Part shown: in pieces, positions 1 to 6,482 of the stretch
How the letters are laid out: each line of letters opens with the position of its first letter
Numbering within the stretch: the first letter of the stretch is position 1
Source: Nitrospirota bacterium
GTDB taxonomy: Bacteria > Nitrospirota > CAKKRA01 > 9FT-COMBO-42-15
Length of the DNA: 10,960 nt
Reading direction: 5' to 3'
Assembly: GCA_016195585.1 (NCBI GenBank)
Contig: JACPZJ010000162.1
Coordinates: forward strand, 1-10,960
Notes under the pieces: model-generated
The model's input: only the letters and a program-made list of their open reading frames with translations
What the model was told of the DNA's origin: nothing
The model's database searches: none
Made by a program: the position numbers and the translations under genes

Positions 1-360
1 GTCTGCTGCATCAACAAAGAATACCCTGTTATCTTTTATAATTGCAGGCGCCGGCCTCTCCATATCTATCATTGCAATCTTAATATATGCGCAGCCACAG
101 CCGCCTGTCTCCCTGTCCCTCACATCTGCACGAAGGAGCATAAATCGGGAGAGGTCTTTTAACTTGGAGCCGTCCATGTTTTTTGTCGGGATTTCCCAGT
201 TGAGATATGCAGCGCTTCCCTTTGTGTAGCTCTGTATATTTGAAGGCGGCGCAGGCGGTGAGATGCCCGGGATAATCGGATCACCCTTTCTGCCGCAGGC
301 AGACAGGGTGATAAGTACAATAATAAGAAGAATTTTTGATTTTTGTAGAATATACCACAC
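1..360 (-). CDS. Small lipoprotein with fibronectin type III-like domain, C-terminus beyond left edge
   Basis: About 120 codons are visible on the minus strand and the frame stays open to the left edge. A short basic N-terminus (QKSK) precedes a hydrophobic stretch (residues 10-19) and a lipobox L19-S-A-C22, followed by GRKGDP. This predicts signal peptidase II processing and lipidation of Cys22. The part after it is proline-rich (PPAPPS) and then shows an 'LNWEIP...DGSKLKDLSRFMLLRAD' type pattern, which I read as the first strands of a fibronectin type III-like fold. A CGC motif lies near residue 84. The start is uncertain: the only conventional start codon before the lipobox is GTG at 360, without a Shine-Dalgarno, and the frame is closed by stops farther upstream. 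It lies 109 bases after argH. The same kind of small CG(R/K)KG lipoprotein follows argH in related gene orders. Its function is unknown; it is probably an envelope protein. Confidence 0.68.
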   Translation of the reverse strand, partial: MWYILQKSKILLIIVLITLSACGRKGDPIIPGISPPAPPSNIQSYTKGSAAYLNWEIPTKNMDGSKLKDLSRFMLLRADVRDRETGGCGCAYIKIAMIDMERPAPAIIKDNRVFFVDAAD

Positions 361-372
361 AATAATATTATT

Positions 373-474
373 TGTTGGGGCAGACCTATGTGTCTCCCTT
401 TATCAAGGGCGAACACTATCCTACGCTATTCTGTAGCTACGGAGTAGCGAAAGATAGCAAGGTTCGCCCCTACA
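373..474. repeat. Composite palindromic repeat with TGTAGGGGC-type ends
   Basis: The outer arms are TGTTGGGGC (373-381) and GCCCCTACA (466-474), which match as inverted repeats at 8 of 9 positions. Inside lies a perfect 8-bp pair, GGGCGAAC (407-414) with GTTCGCCC (462-469). Within it are further nested pairs (CTATC/GATAG and CGCTA/TAGCG around a central TAGCTA). A second partial hairpin is GGGGCAGAC (377-385) with GTCTCCC (391-397). The element overlaps the argH stop codon and ends 13 bases before the lipoprotein start. It has the same end type as the element at 5486-5537. It could act as an mRNA-stabilising or terminating hairpin; no coding capacity is seen. Confidence 0.75.
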
Positions 475-1840
475 TTTCTTCAATCTCTCTGATCCTTTTT
501 AACACCTGTTTCTTTGATGTCCCGCCGATATGATCCCTTTTTTCCACTGCCTTTTCTATTGTAACTGCCCCAAGAATATCGCTGTTAAATTTATTGGAGA
601 AGCCCTTCCATTCAGATAAAGTCAATTTAGTTAATGGCCTGCCTTTATCAAGGCAGTAGCGGACGATCCTGCCGACTATCTCATGGGCTGTGCGGAAAGG
701 CACGGCTTTTTTTACAAGATAATCCGCCACATCTGTTGCGAGGATAAGGCCGTCTGCCATAGCAGACTGAATCCTGTTCCTGTTTATCTTTATGCCTTTT
801 ATCATCTCTGCATAAATCATTAGTGCAGCCTTCAAGGTATCTACAGTGTCAAAGAGCGGCTCCTTGTCCTCCTGCATGTCCCTGTTGTATGAAAGCGGGA
901 GGCCCTTCATCAAAACTAAAAGCGAGAGGAGGTTCCCATATATCCTGCCTGTTTTACCGCGCACAAGCTCAGCCACATCAGGATTCTTCTTCTGGGGCAT
1001 CATGCTGCTTCCTGTGCAAAAGGCATCAGGCAGTTCAATAAATCCAAATTCACTTGTAGACCATATAATGAGCTCCTCACTCATCCTTGAAAAGTGCATC
1101 ATCATAATAGATGAAGCAGCGAGGAATTCAATTACAAAGTCCCTGTCTGATACTGCATCAAGGCTGTTATTTGTTATATCATCAAAGCCGAGCTGTCTCG
1201 CAACATATCCCCTGTCAATCGGAAATGTTGTGCCTGCAAGTGCGCCTGAGCCGAGCGGCATGACATCTGTTCTCTTATAACAATCCTCCAGCCGCTCCTT
1301 ATCCCTCTTAAACATCTCATAATATGCAAGGAGATGATGTGAAAAGAGTATTGGCTGAGCCTGCTGGAGGTGTGTATAGCCGGGCATGATTAGATTAATA
1401 TTCTTTTTGGCAAGCAAAATGAGTGCGCCCTGAAATTTCTTAATGAGTGAAATGATACCCTTTATTTCATCCCTTAGATAAAGCCTTATATCAAGGCTGA
1501 CCTGGTCATTCCTGCTTCGCGCTGTATGAAGCTTTTTGCCTGTGTCACCTATTAAGGAGATGAGCCTCCTCTCCACTGCCATGTGAATATCTTCATCCTC
1601 TATGGAAAACCTAAATTTTCCTGAGTCAATCTCCTTCTCAATTGCCTTAATGCCCTTAACAATCTTCTCTGCCTCTGCCTTTTTGATTATCCCTTTTTTC
1701 GCCAGCATCCGCGCATGGGCAATACTGCCGGCAATATCATATTTATACAATTTCCAATCAAAGGGTATAGAGGCTGTAAACTCCTCAACGAGCTTGTTTG
1801 TTGTTTCTTTAAACCTTCCTGACCAGAGTTTTTTCTTCAT
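470..1840 (-). CDS. argH: Argininosuccinate lyase
   Basis: ArgH cleaves argininosuccinate to arginine and fumarate, the last step of arginine synthesis, as a cytosolic homotetramer of the fumarase/aspartase superfamily. The protein shows the N-terminal KLWSGRF start, TARSRNDQ at residues 106-113, GYTHLQQAQ around His157, and the lyase signature GSSMMPQKKNP at 277-287 carrying the catalytic serine loop. I chose ATG at 1840 (456 residues, the usual length) because GAAGGA sits about six bases upstream and the family begins here. An in-frame ATG 30 bases earlier would add a non-conserved tail. The gene is 141 bases downstream of argG rather than overlapping it, with a GC-rich palindromic repeat between them. 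Its TAG stop is part of the palindromic repeat at 373-474. All key motifs are intact. Confidence 0.97.
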   Translation of the reverse strand: MKKKLWSGRFKETTNKLVEEFTASIPFDWKLYKYDIAGSIAHARMLAKKGIIKKAEAEKIVKGIKAIEKEIDSGKFRFSIEDEDIHMAVERRLISLIGDTGKKLHTARSRNDQVSLDIRLYLRDEIKGIISLIKKFQGALILLAKKNINLIMPGYTHLQQAQPILFSHHLLAYYEMFKRDKERLEDCYKRTDVMPLGSGALAGTTFPIDRGYVARQLGFDDITNNSLDAVSDRDFVIEFLAASSIMMMHFSRMSEELIIWSTSEFGFIELPDAFCTGSSMMPQKKNPDVAELVRGKTGRIYGNLLSLLVLMKGLPLSYNRDMQEDKEPLFDTVDTLKAALMIYAEMIKGIKINRNRIQSAMADGLILATDVADYLVKKAVPFRTAHEIVGRIVRYCLDKGRPLTKLTLSEWKGFSNKFNSDILGAVTIEKAVEKRDHIGGTSKKQVLKRIREIEEM

Positions 1841-1865
1841 TTTAGTTCCTTCGCTATTTATCTTT

Positions 1866-1979
1866 CTCACCCTCCCCTAACCCCTCCCATCAAGGGAGGG
1901 GAATAAAAGTGAGTTAATTTCTATCAAGAAAAAATAAAATCAATACCCTCTCCCCTTTGGGGAGAGGGTAAGGGTGAGG
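1866..1979. repeat. GC-rich paired-hairpin repeat between argG and argH
   Basis: Two strong hairpins face each other. The first is CCCCTCCC (1881-1888) with GGGAGGGG (1894-1901). The second is CCCTCTCCCC (1946-1955) with GGGGAGAGGG (1959-1968), a perfect 10-bp stem with a 3-base loop. Outer arms CTCACCC (1866-1872) and GGGTGAG (1973-1979) are inverted repeats of each other, so the whole can be read as one 114-bp element. On the argG transcript the second hairpin comes right after the stop codon and is followed by a T-rich run, so it may lower read-through into argH. A related single copy is at 8349-8387. The sequence belongs to a widespread 'CCCTCACCCT...CCCTCTCCC' repeat type often mistranslated as HPHPNPLP peptides. 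Confidence 0.8.
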
Positions 1980-1981
1980 GG

Positions 1982-3175
1982 TTATTTTTTAATCTTCAAC
2001 CTCAGTGCGTTTAGTTTTATAAATCCCTCTGCATCCTTTTGGTCGTAAACAGTGTCCTCCTCAAATGTTGCAAGCTCTGACTTATATAATGATACAGGCG
2101 ATCTTCTGCCGACAACATAACAGTTGCCTTTATACAGCTTCAGCCGCACTGTTCCTGTTACATTCTTCTGTGATTCATCTATTGCCTTTTGCAGCATATC
2201 CCTTTCAGGCGAGAACCAGTAGCCGTAATATACCAGCTCTGCATAACGAGGTATTAATGAATCGCGCAGGTGCATTACCTCCCTGTCCATTGTTATGGAC
2301 TCCACAGCACGGTGCGCAGTATGAAGTATTGTGCCGCCCGGTGTCTCATATACACCGCGTGATTTTATCCCCACATAACGGTTTTCAACCATATCCACCC
2401 TGCCTATGCCATTTCTGCCGCCTATCTTATTCAACTCAGTCAATAATTTTGCAGGAGACATCTTCTTGTTATTTATGGCAGCAGGGTTTCCATTTTTAAA
2501 TGTTAGCTCAATATATGTTGGTTTATTCGGCGACTTCTCTGCCGGCACACTCATGGTATACATATCAGACGGCGGCTCTGCCCATGGGTCTTCAAGTATC
2601 CCTCCTTCATAGCTTATATGAAAGAGATTTCTGTCTGTGCTGTATGGTTTTTCCTTTGTTGCTGCAACAGGGATATTATGGAGCTCGGCATATTCAATAA
2701 GCTCCTGCCTTGATTTAAAGTCCCACTCCCTCCAAGGCGCGATGATATTTATCTTTGGATTAAGCGCCATGTATGTTAACTCAAAGCGCACCTGATCATT
2801 TCCCTTGCCTGTTGCGCCATGGGCAACTGCATCCGCGCCCTCTTTGTTTGCTATTTCTATCTGGCGCTTTGCAATAAGCGGCCTTGCAATGGATGTCCCG
2901 AGTAGATAGCTCCCTTCATAAATTGCATTTGCACGGAGCATGGGGAAGATAAAGTCCCTGACAAATTCCTTCCGCAGGTCTTCAATGTATATCTTGCCGG
3001 CGCCTGTATTTAATGCCTTCTTGCGTAAAGGCGTGAGCTCTTCACCCTGCCCGAGGTCAGCAGCAAAGGCAATTACCTCGCAATGATAGTTCTCCTTCAG
3101 CCATTTTATTGCAACAGATGTGTCAAGACCGCCTGAGTAGGCGAGGACAACTTTTTTGATATTCCCACTTTTCAT
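1982..3175 (-). CDS. argG: Argininosuccinate synthase
   Basis: ArgG joins citrulline and aspartate with ATP to give argininosuccinate, in the cytosol, the step before ArgH. The P-loop-like pyrophosphatase motif AYSGGLDTS is at residues 12-20. The second signature GATGKGNDQVRFE is at 121-133, followed by the APWREW segment near 147-152. Length 397 fits the usual bacterial enzyme of about 400 residues. The start ATG overlaps the stop of argF as ATGA (3172-3175), which indicates translational coupling. A GAGG lies nine bases upstream, inside argF. The TAA stop at 1982-1984 is immediately followed by a GC-rich palindromic repeat, so the tightly coupled argD-argF-argG part of the cluster ends here. 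No disabling change is seen. Confidence 0.98.
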   Translation of the reverse strand: MKSGNIKKVVLAYSGGLDTSVAIKWLKENYHCEVIAFAADLGQGEELTPLRKKALNTGAGKIYIEDLRKEFVRDFIFPMLRANAIYEGSYLLGTSIARPLIAKRQIEIANKEGADAVAHGATGKGNDQVRFELTYMALNPKINIIAPWREWDFKSRQELIEYAELHNIPVAATKEKPYSTDRNLFHISYEGGILEDPWAEPPSDMYTMSVPAEKSPNKPTYIELTFKNGNPAAINNKKMSPAKLLTELNKIGGRNGIGRVDMVENRYVGIKSRGVYETPGGTILHTAHRAVESITMDREVMHLRDSLIPRYAELVYYGYWFSPERDMLQKAIDESQKNVTGTVRLKLYKGNCYVVGRRSPVSLYKSELATFEEDTVYDQKDAEGFIKLNALRLKIKK

Positions 3176-4092
3176 TTTATCAACCTCACCATCACTGCCT
3201 TTTGTGTATGAAGGCGATTTTCAGCCTGATCAAAGATAACAGAGTTCTTTCCTTCCATAACATCCCCCGCTATCTCCTCTCCCCTGTGCGCAGGCAGGCA
3301 GTGCATAATGAGGACCTCGGGCTTTGCTATATTTAACAGCTTTTTATTTATCTGATAACCCTTAAATGCCTTTACCCTTTTCTTATGCTCCTTTTCCTGT
3401 CCCATGCTCGCCCACACATCTGTATAAAGCGCATCAGCATATCTTGCTGCCTCCAGAGGCTCTTTTATTATCTCAATTCTGCTTCCCATTCTTTTTGCAT
3501 CCTTCATTGCCTGTTCTACAATCCCCTTATCAGGCTCATAGCCCTTTGGGCAGGCAAGGCTTATATTCATTCCTGTCTTTGCGCATATCTCAATGAGCGA
3601 ATGGGCAACATTATTTCCATCGCCAATATACGCAAGCTTTAGCCTCCTGATCTGCCCCTTCCTTTCCATGATGGTAAAGGCATCTGCAAGCGCCTGACAT
3701 GGGTGGTGTAGATCAGTCAGGCCATTTATTACAGGTATAGATGTGTATTGCGCCCATTCCTCTACAGTCTGATGATCAAAGGTCCTAATAACCATCCCAT
3801 CAATATACCTTGAGAGCACCCTCGCTGTATCTGCAATCGGTTCGCCCCTTCCAATCTGTAGTTCAGAGACAGGGAGGACCACGGCCTGACCGCCGAGCTG
3901 ATATATCCCTACCTCAAAAGAGACCCTTGTCCTTGTTGATGGTTTTTCAAAGATCATGCCCAGTGTTTTGCCAATCAATGGGCATTCCGGTTTTCCTGCC
4001 TTCTGCTTCCCCTTGAGTTCAGCAGAGAGGTTCAGGATATCTGAAATATCTTCCGGACTTAGTTCGTTTATTGTTAAAATATCCTTTTTCAT
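3172..4092 (-). CDS. argF: Ornithine carbamoyltransferase
   Basis: This enzyme transfers the carbamoyl group from carbamoyl phosphate to ornithine, giving citrulline. The carbamoyl-phosphate loop STRTR is at residues 52-56, HPCQ at 130-133, the ornithine-side motif DVWASMG at 225-231, and the HCLPAHRGEE motif at 264-273 with the active-site cysteine. These mark an anabolic OTCase rather than aspartate or acetylornithine transcarbamylase. Length 306 is normal. It starts on an ATGA overlap with argD (4089-4092), with GAGG about six bases upstream, and ends on the same kind of overlap with argG. Expression is therefore probably coupled through argD-argF-argG. Carbamoyl phosphate must come from carAB, which is not in the window. 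Confidence 0.97.
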   Translation of the reverse strand: MKKDILTINELSPEDISDILNLSAELKGKQKAGKPECPLIGKTLGMIFEKPSTRTRVSFEVGIYQLGGQAVVLPVSELQIGRGEPIADTARVLSRYIDGMVIRTFDHQTVEEWAQYTSIPVINGLTDLHHPCQALADAFTIMERKGQIRRLKLAYIGDGNNVAHSLIEICAKTGMNISLACPKGYEPDKGIVEQAMKDAKRMGSRIEIIKEPLEAARYADALYTDVWASMGQEKEHKKRVKAFKGYQINKKLLNIAKPEVLIMHCLPAHRGEEIAGDVMEGKNSVIFDQAENRLHTQKAVMVRLIK

Positions 4093-5285
4093 CTTATCCT
4101 CTTGAACACATTATAAAGTATCTCAAGCATGGAATCTATCTCCTCTTTTGTAATTATTAATGGCGGAAGGAATCGCAGTATCCTGTCCATTGTGCAGTTT
4201 ATAAGCAGCCCCTCTTTTATGCACTCCATCACAATATCCTTTCCATCAATATTAAGCTCCATGCCGATTAAGAGCCCCTTGCCACGTACATCCTTTATAA
4301 ATGAAAACCCTTTTTTCAGTTCCTTCAATCCCTTTACAAGATAATCACCCATGCGAATGCAATTCTCAAAGAGGATGCCATCCTCTATTATAACTTCCAG
4401 CGAAGCCTTTGCTGCGGAGCAGGCAAGAGGGTTGCCTCCGAATGTTGATGCATGGCTGCCAGGCGCAAAGGCCTCTGCAACACTATCCTTTGCGAGCATG
4501 GCGCCTATTGCAACGCCATTCCCAAGCCCCTTTGCCAGCGTCATTATATCAGGCTCAATGCCGTAATGCTCATAGGCAAAGAGCTTCCCTGTCCGTCCCA
4601 TCCCTGTCTGGACTTCATCAAAGACAAGAAGGATGCCTTCATCATTACAGAGCCTGCGGAGTTTTTTCAAATAATCATTATCTGGTATGTTTACGCCGCC
4701 CTCTCCCTGAATCGGTTCAACCATTACAGCCGCCGTCTTTTTGTTTATTGCCTTTTTTACTGCATCAATATTGTTAAATGGAACATACTTAAATCCAGGC
4801 AGAAGCGGCTCAAAGCCCTTCTGCACCTTCTCCTGCCCTGTTGCTGTAATGGTTGCCATTGTGCGGCCATGAAAGGATTTTTCCATTGTAATAATTTCAT
4901 GGCGGCTGCCTTTCAGCTTTTCCTTTGCATACTTACGCACAAGCTTTATTGCCGCCTCATTTGCCTCTGCGCCGCTGTTGCAGAAGAAAACTTTATCTGC
5001 AAACGAATTTTCAACGAGCAGTTTGGCCAGCTTTATCTGCGGTTCATTATGATATAGATTGGAGATATGGATGAGGCGCTGCGCCTGCTTCTGGAATGCC
5101 ACAGTCACCTTTGGATGGCAATGGCCGAGATTGCATACAGCAATCCCTGACACAAAATCAAGGTACTCCTTACCATCTGTATCATATACAAGCGCACCCC
5201 TTCCTTTTATAATCGCAATAGGAAAGCGGTTATATGTATTCATTATATATTTTTTTGAATCCCTTAGGAGTTCCTCAGTAAGCAT
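4089..5285 (-). CDS. argD: Acetylornithine aminotransferase
   Basis: ArgD is a class III PLP aminotransferase that converts N-acetylglutamate semialdehyde and glutamate to N-acetylornithine and 2-oxoglutarate. Visible motifs are SGAEA (104-108), which contacts PLP phosphate; FHGRT (138-142); DEVQTGMGRTG (223-233), with Asp223 expected at the PLP nitrogen; Lys252 in LAKGLGNG as the Schiff-base lysine; and TFGGNP (281-286). Length 398 is normal. The ATG at 5285 is the first start after an in-frame TAA four codons upstream. It lacks a good Shine-Dalgarno, so a later start at codon 15 cannot be ruled out. It is the first gene of the minus-strand arg run. Related enzymes may also act as succinyldiaminopimelate aminotransferase, which would suit a lysine-gene neighbourhood, but that is speculation. 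Confidence 0.96.
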   Translation of the reverse strand: MLTEELLRDSKKYIMNTYNRFPIAIIKGRGALVYDTDGKEYLDFVSGIAVCNLGHCHPKVTVAFQKQAQRLIHISNLYHNEPQIKLAKLLVENSFADKVFFCNSGAEANEAAIKLVRKYAKEKLKGSRHEIITMEKSFHGRTMATITATGQEKVQKGFEPLLPGFKYVPFNNIDAVKKAINKKTAAVMVEPIQGEGGVNIPDNDYLKKLRRLCNDEGILLVFDEVQTGMGRTGKLFAYEHYGIEPDIMTLAKGLGNGVAIGAMLAKDSVAEAFAPGSHASTFGGNPLACSAAKASLEVIIEDGILFENCIRMGDYLVKGLKELKKGFSFIKDVRGKGLLIGMELNIDGKDIVMECIKEGLLINCTMDRILRFLPPLIITKEEIDSMLEILYNVFKRIR

Positions 5286-5308
5286 GGTGCAAATTTAACA
5301 TTTAATAA

Positions 5309-5321
5309 CTTGAAAATCAAG
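5309..5321. promoter_or_regulatory. Short palindrome upstream of argD, possible operator
   Basis: CTTGAAAATCAAG has perfect 5-bp arms around AAA and ends 23 bases upstream of the argD ATG. The position suits an operator or leader structure for argD, but it does not match a full ArgR box. Assignment is speculative. Confidence 0.25.
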
Positions 5322-5352
5322 GGCTTTTCTGTTTTTAAAGAGAATTGAAGGT

Positions 5353-5409
5353 CTTGCAATAACGAGGAAGCGCTATATGCCCGGCAATGCAGAGCGCATT
5401 ATTTGCAAG
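5353..5409. repeat. Long imperfect inverted repeat in argB leader
   Basis: CTTGCAATAA (5353-5362) pairs with TTATTTGCAAG (5399-5409), leaving one bulged T. Inside, GCGCT (5370-5374) pairs with AGCGC (5393-5397). It could fold as a structured leader of an argB transcript or, in the other direction, of an argD transcript. I do not recognise it as a known riboswitch class. Confidence 0.5.
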
Positions 5410-5454
5410 GTAAACCCACATGAGCCCTTAGCTCACAAAGGAGGATGAAAATCT

Positions 5455-5473
5455 GTCAGGCGAGACGCCTGAC
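5455..5473. repeat. Perfect hairpin GTCAGGCG-AGA-CGCCTGAC
   Basis: An 8-bp perfect stem with a 3-base loop occupies 5455-5473. It is followed by CCCCC and not by a T-run on the plus strand, so it is not a standard terminator. It sits 13 bases before the 52-bp palindromic element and may belong to the same mosaic of repeats. Confidence 0.55.
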
Positions 5474-5485
5474 CCCCTGTGAATT

Positions 5486-5537
5486 TGTAGGCACGGTTTT
5501 AACCGTGCTACTTTGCACGAATAAATTCGTGCCTACA
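5486..5537. repeat. 52-bp palindromic element with TGTAGGCACG ends
   Basis: The ends TGTAGGCACG (5486-5495) and CGTGCCTACA (5528-5537) are perfect 10-bp inverted repeats. Inside there are two sub-hairpins: GCACGGTT with AACCGTGC (5491-5508), and GCACGAA with TTCGTGC (5515-5532). The architecture, with TGTAGG...CCTACA ends around nested palindromes, is the same as that of the element overlapping the end of argH. No coding capacity is seen. It is best described as a REP- or MITE-like dispersed repeat. Confidence 0.8.
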
Positions 5538-5557
5538 TTGCTTTGGCTGAGGAGAAT

Positions 5558-5602
5558 ATGGATTTTCAGGGTAAAAAAATGTTGCCTATCTATCCTGCCT
5601 GA
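5558..5602 (+). other. 14-codon mini-ORF before argB, possible leader peptide or gene relic
   Basis: ATG at 5558 is preceded by GAGGAG (5549-5554) and reads MDFQGKKMLPIYPA to a TGA at 5600-5602, 17 bases before argB. It contains no arginine codon, so a classical arginine attenuator is unlikely. It could be a leader peptide, a remnant of a former gene start, or chance. Confidence 0.2.
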
Positions 5603-5619
5603 CAAAAAGGTATTTTTTG

Positions 5620-6474
5620 ATGGAAAAACTAATTGAAAAGGCAAATATCCTTGTAGAAGCGCTGCCGTATATCAAAAAATTTTCCGGGAAGACCATTGTC
5701 ATAAAATACGGCGGCAGCGCCATGACAGACGAGGGCTTAAAAGAGAAGTTTGCCCTTGATGTAATCCTCATGAAATATGTAGGCATCAATCCTGTGATTG
5801 TTCATGGAGGCGGGCCGCAGATAGGAAAGACCATGGAGAGGCTGGGCAAAAAACCTGTTTTTATCCATGGCCAACGTGTTACAGACAAAGAGACAATGGA
5901 TATAGTAGAAATGGTATTGGGAGGAAAGGTAAATAAAGAGATCGTCTCCTTCATTAACAAGCATGGCGGAAGGGCTGTTGGCCTGACAGGTAAAGATGGG
6001 GGTATGATTACAGCAAGGAAGATTAGACTAAAGGGCGCTGATCTCGGCCTTGTTGGTGAGGTGAAGTCTGTTGACGCCAGCATTATCCTTTCTGTCATGG
6101 AGCAGGGCTTTATACCTGTTATTGCGCCAATGGGTGTTGGCGATGACGGCCAGACATACAACATAAATGCAGATTCAGCAGCAGGCGCTATTGCAGGCGC
6201 ATTAAAGGCAGAGAAGCTGCTCTTGCTTACAGATGTAAAAGGGATAATGGATAAGAAAGGAAAGCTCATTTCTACCCTTTCTAAAAAAGAGGTGGAGTCG
6301 CTCATAAAAAAGAAGGTAATTGTCGGCGGTATGCTTCCTAAAGTTGCCTCCTGCTTTACTGCATTAAAGGGCAGCGTAAAAAAGACCCATATCATTGACG
6401 GCCGCGTCCCCCATGCGCTTTTGCTGGAAATTTTTACTGACAAAGGGGTAGGGACAGAGATCGTGGCAAGGTGA
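5620..6474 (+). CDS. argB: N-acetylglutamate kinase, probably arginine-sensitive type
   Basis: ArgB phosphorylates N-acetylglutamate with ATP, usually the committed and feedback-controlled step of the acetylated arginine route. It has the amino acid kinase fold: KYGGSAM at residues 29-35, HGGGPQI at 62-68, NINAD at 181-185, TDVKGI at 204-209 and the GGMLPK lysine at 241. The N-terminal helix LIEKANILVEALPYIKKF and the C-terminal HIIDGRVPHALLLEIF...GVGTEI are features of hexameric, arginine-inhibited kinases; sensitivity is inferred from that. ATG at 5620 (284 residues) is preferred over TTG at 5617; AAGG lies nine bases upstream. It is divergent from argD although the rest of the arg cluster runs the other way. 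It ends eight bases from the convergent toxin gene. Confidence 0.97.
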   Translation: MEKLIEKANILVEALPYIKKFSGKTIVIKYGGSAMTDEGLKEKFALDVILMKYVGINPVIVHGGGPQIGKTMERLGKKPVFIHGQRVTDKETMDIVEMVLGGKVNKEIVSFINKHGGRAVGLTGKDGGMITARKIRLKGADLGLVGEVKSVDASIILSVMEQGFIPVIAPMGVGDDGQTYNINADSAAGAIAGALKAEKLLLLTDVKGIMDKKGKLISTLSKKEVESLIKKKVIVGGMLPKVASCFTALKGSVKKTHIIDGRVPHALLLEIFTDKGVGTEIVAR

Positions 6475-6482
6475 TTTGCATT

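Larger units (their letters stand above)
5286..5619. other. argD-argB divergent intergenic region, rich in hairpins
   Basis: This 334-base spacer separates two divergent arg genes. It holds a short palindrome (5309-5321), a long imperfect stem (5353-5409), a small TGAGC/GCTCA hairpin (5421-5435), an isolated AAAGGAGG followed directly by ATG at 5445, a perfect 8-bp hairpin (5455-5473), a 52-bp palindromic element (5486-5537) and a 14-codon mini-ORF (5558-5602). I could not find convincing -35/-10 pairs for either gene, nor a clear ArgR-type operator. Confidence 0.7.

Noticed and set aside
159..416. 85-codon minus-strand frame overlapping the lipoprotein start
   Set aside because: The alternative frame at 1-360 has a convincing lipobox and Fn3-like pattern; this one has no recognisable features and runs through the palindromic repeat.
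4452..5057. 201-codon plus-strand frame opposite argD
   Set aside because: It lies wholly antisense to a clear argD gene, has no ribosome site and is rich in Cys and His with no domain pattern; it is a shadow frame.
5286..5345. ArgR operator for argD
   Set aside because: No sequence matches the paired TGAAT-N-ATTCA type box; only a short unrelated palindrome is present.
373..5537. CRISPR array or group II intron signal in the repeated palindromes
   Set aside because: The repeats are not evenly spaced, differ in core sequence and have no spacers or cas genes nearby; no intron-encoded protein is present.
5445..5636. 63-codon plus-strand frame after a strong AAAGGAGG
   Set aside because: Most of it is translated from palindromic repeats (5455-5473, 5486-5537), the ATG touches the ribosome site with no spacing, and it runs into argB. 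The orphan ribosome site is recorded as a finding instead.
5802..6443. 213-codon minus-strand frame opposite argB
   Set aside because: It is antisense to an intact argB with all motifs; the composition (Ser/Pro/Phe-rich) is that of a reverse-complement shadow.
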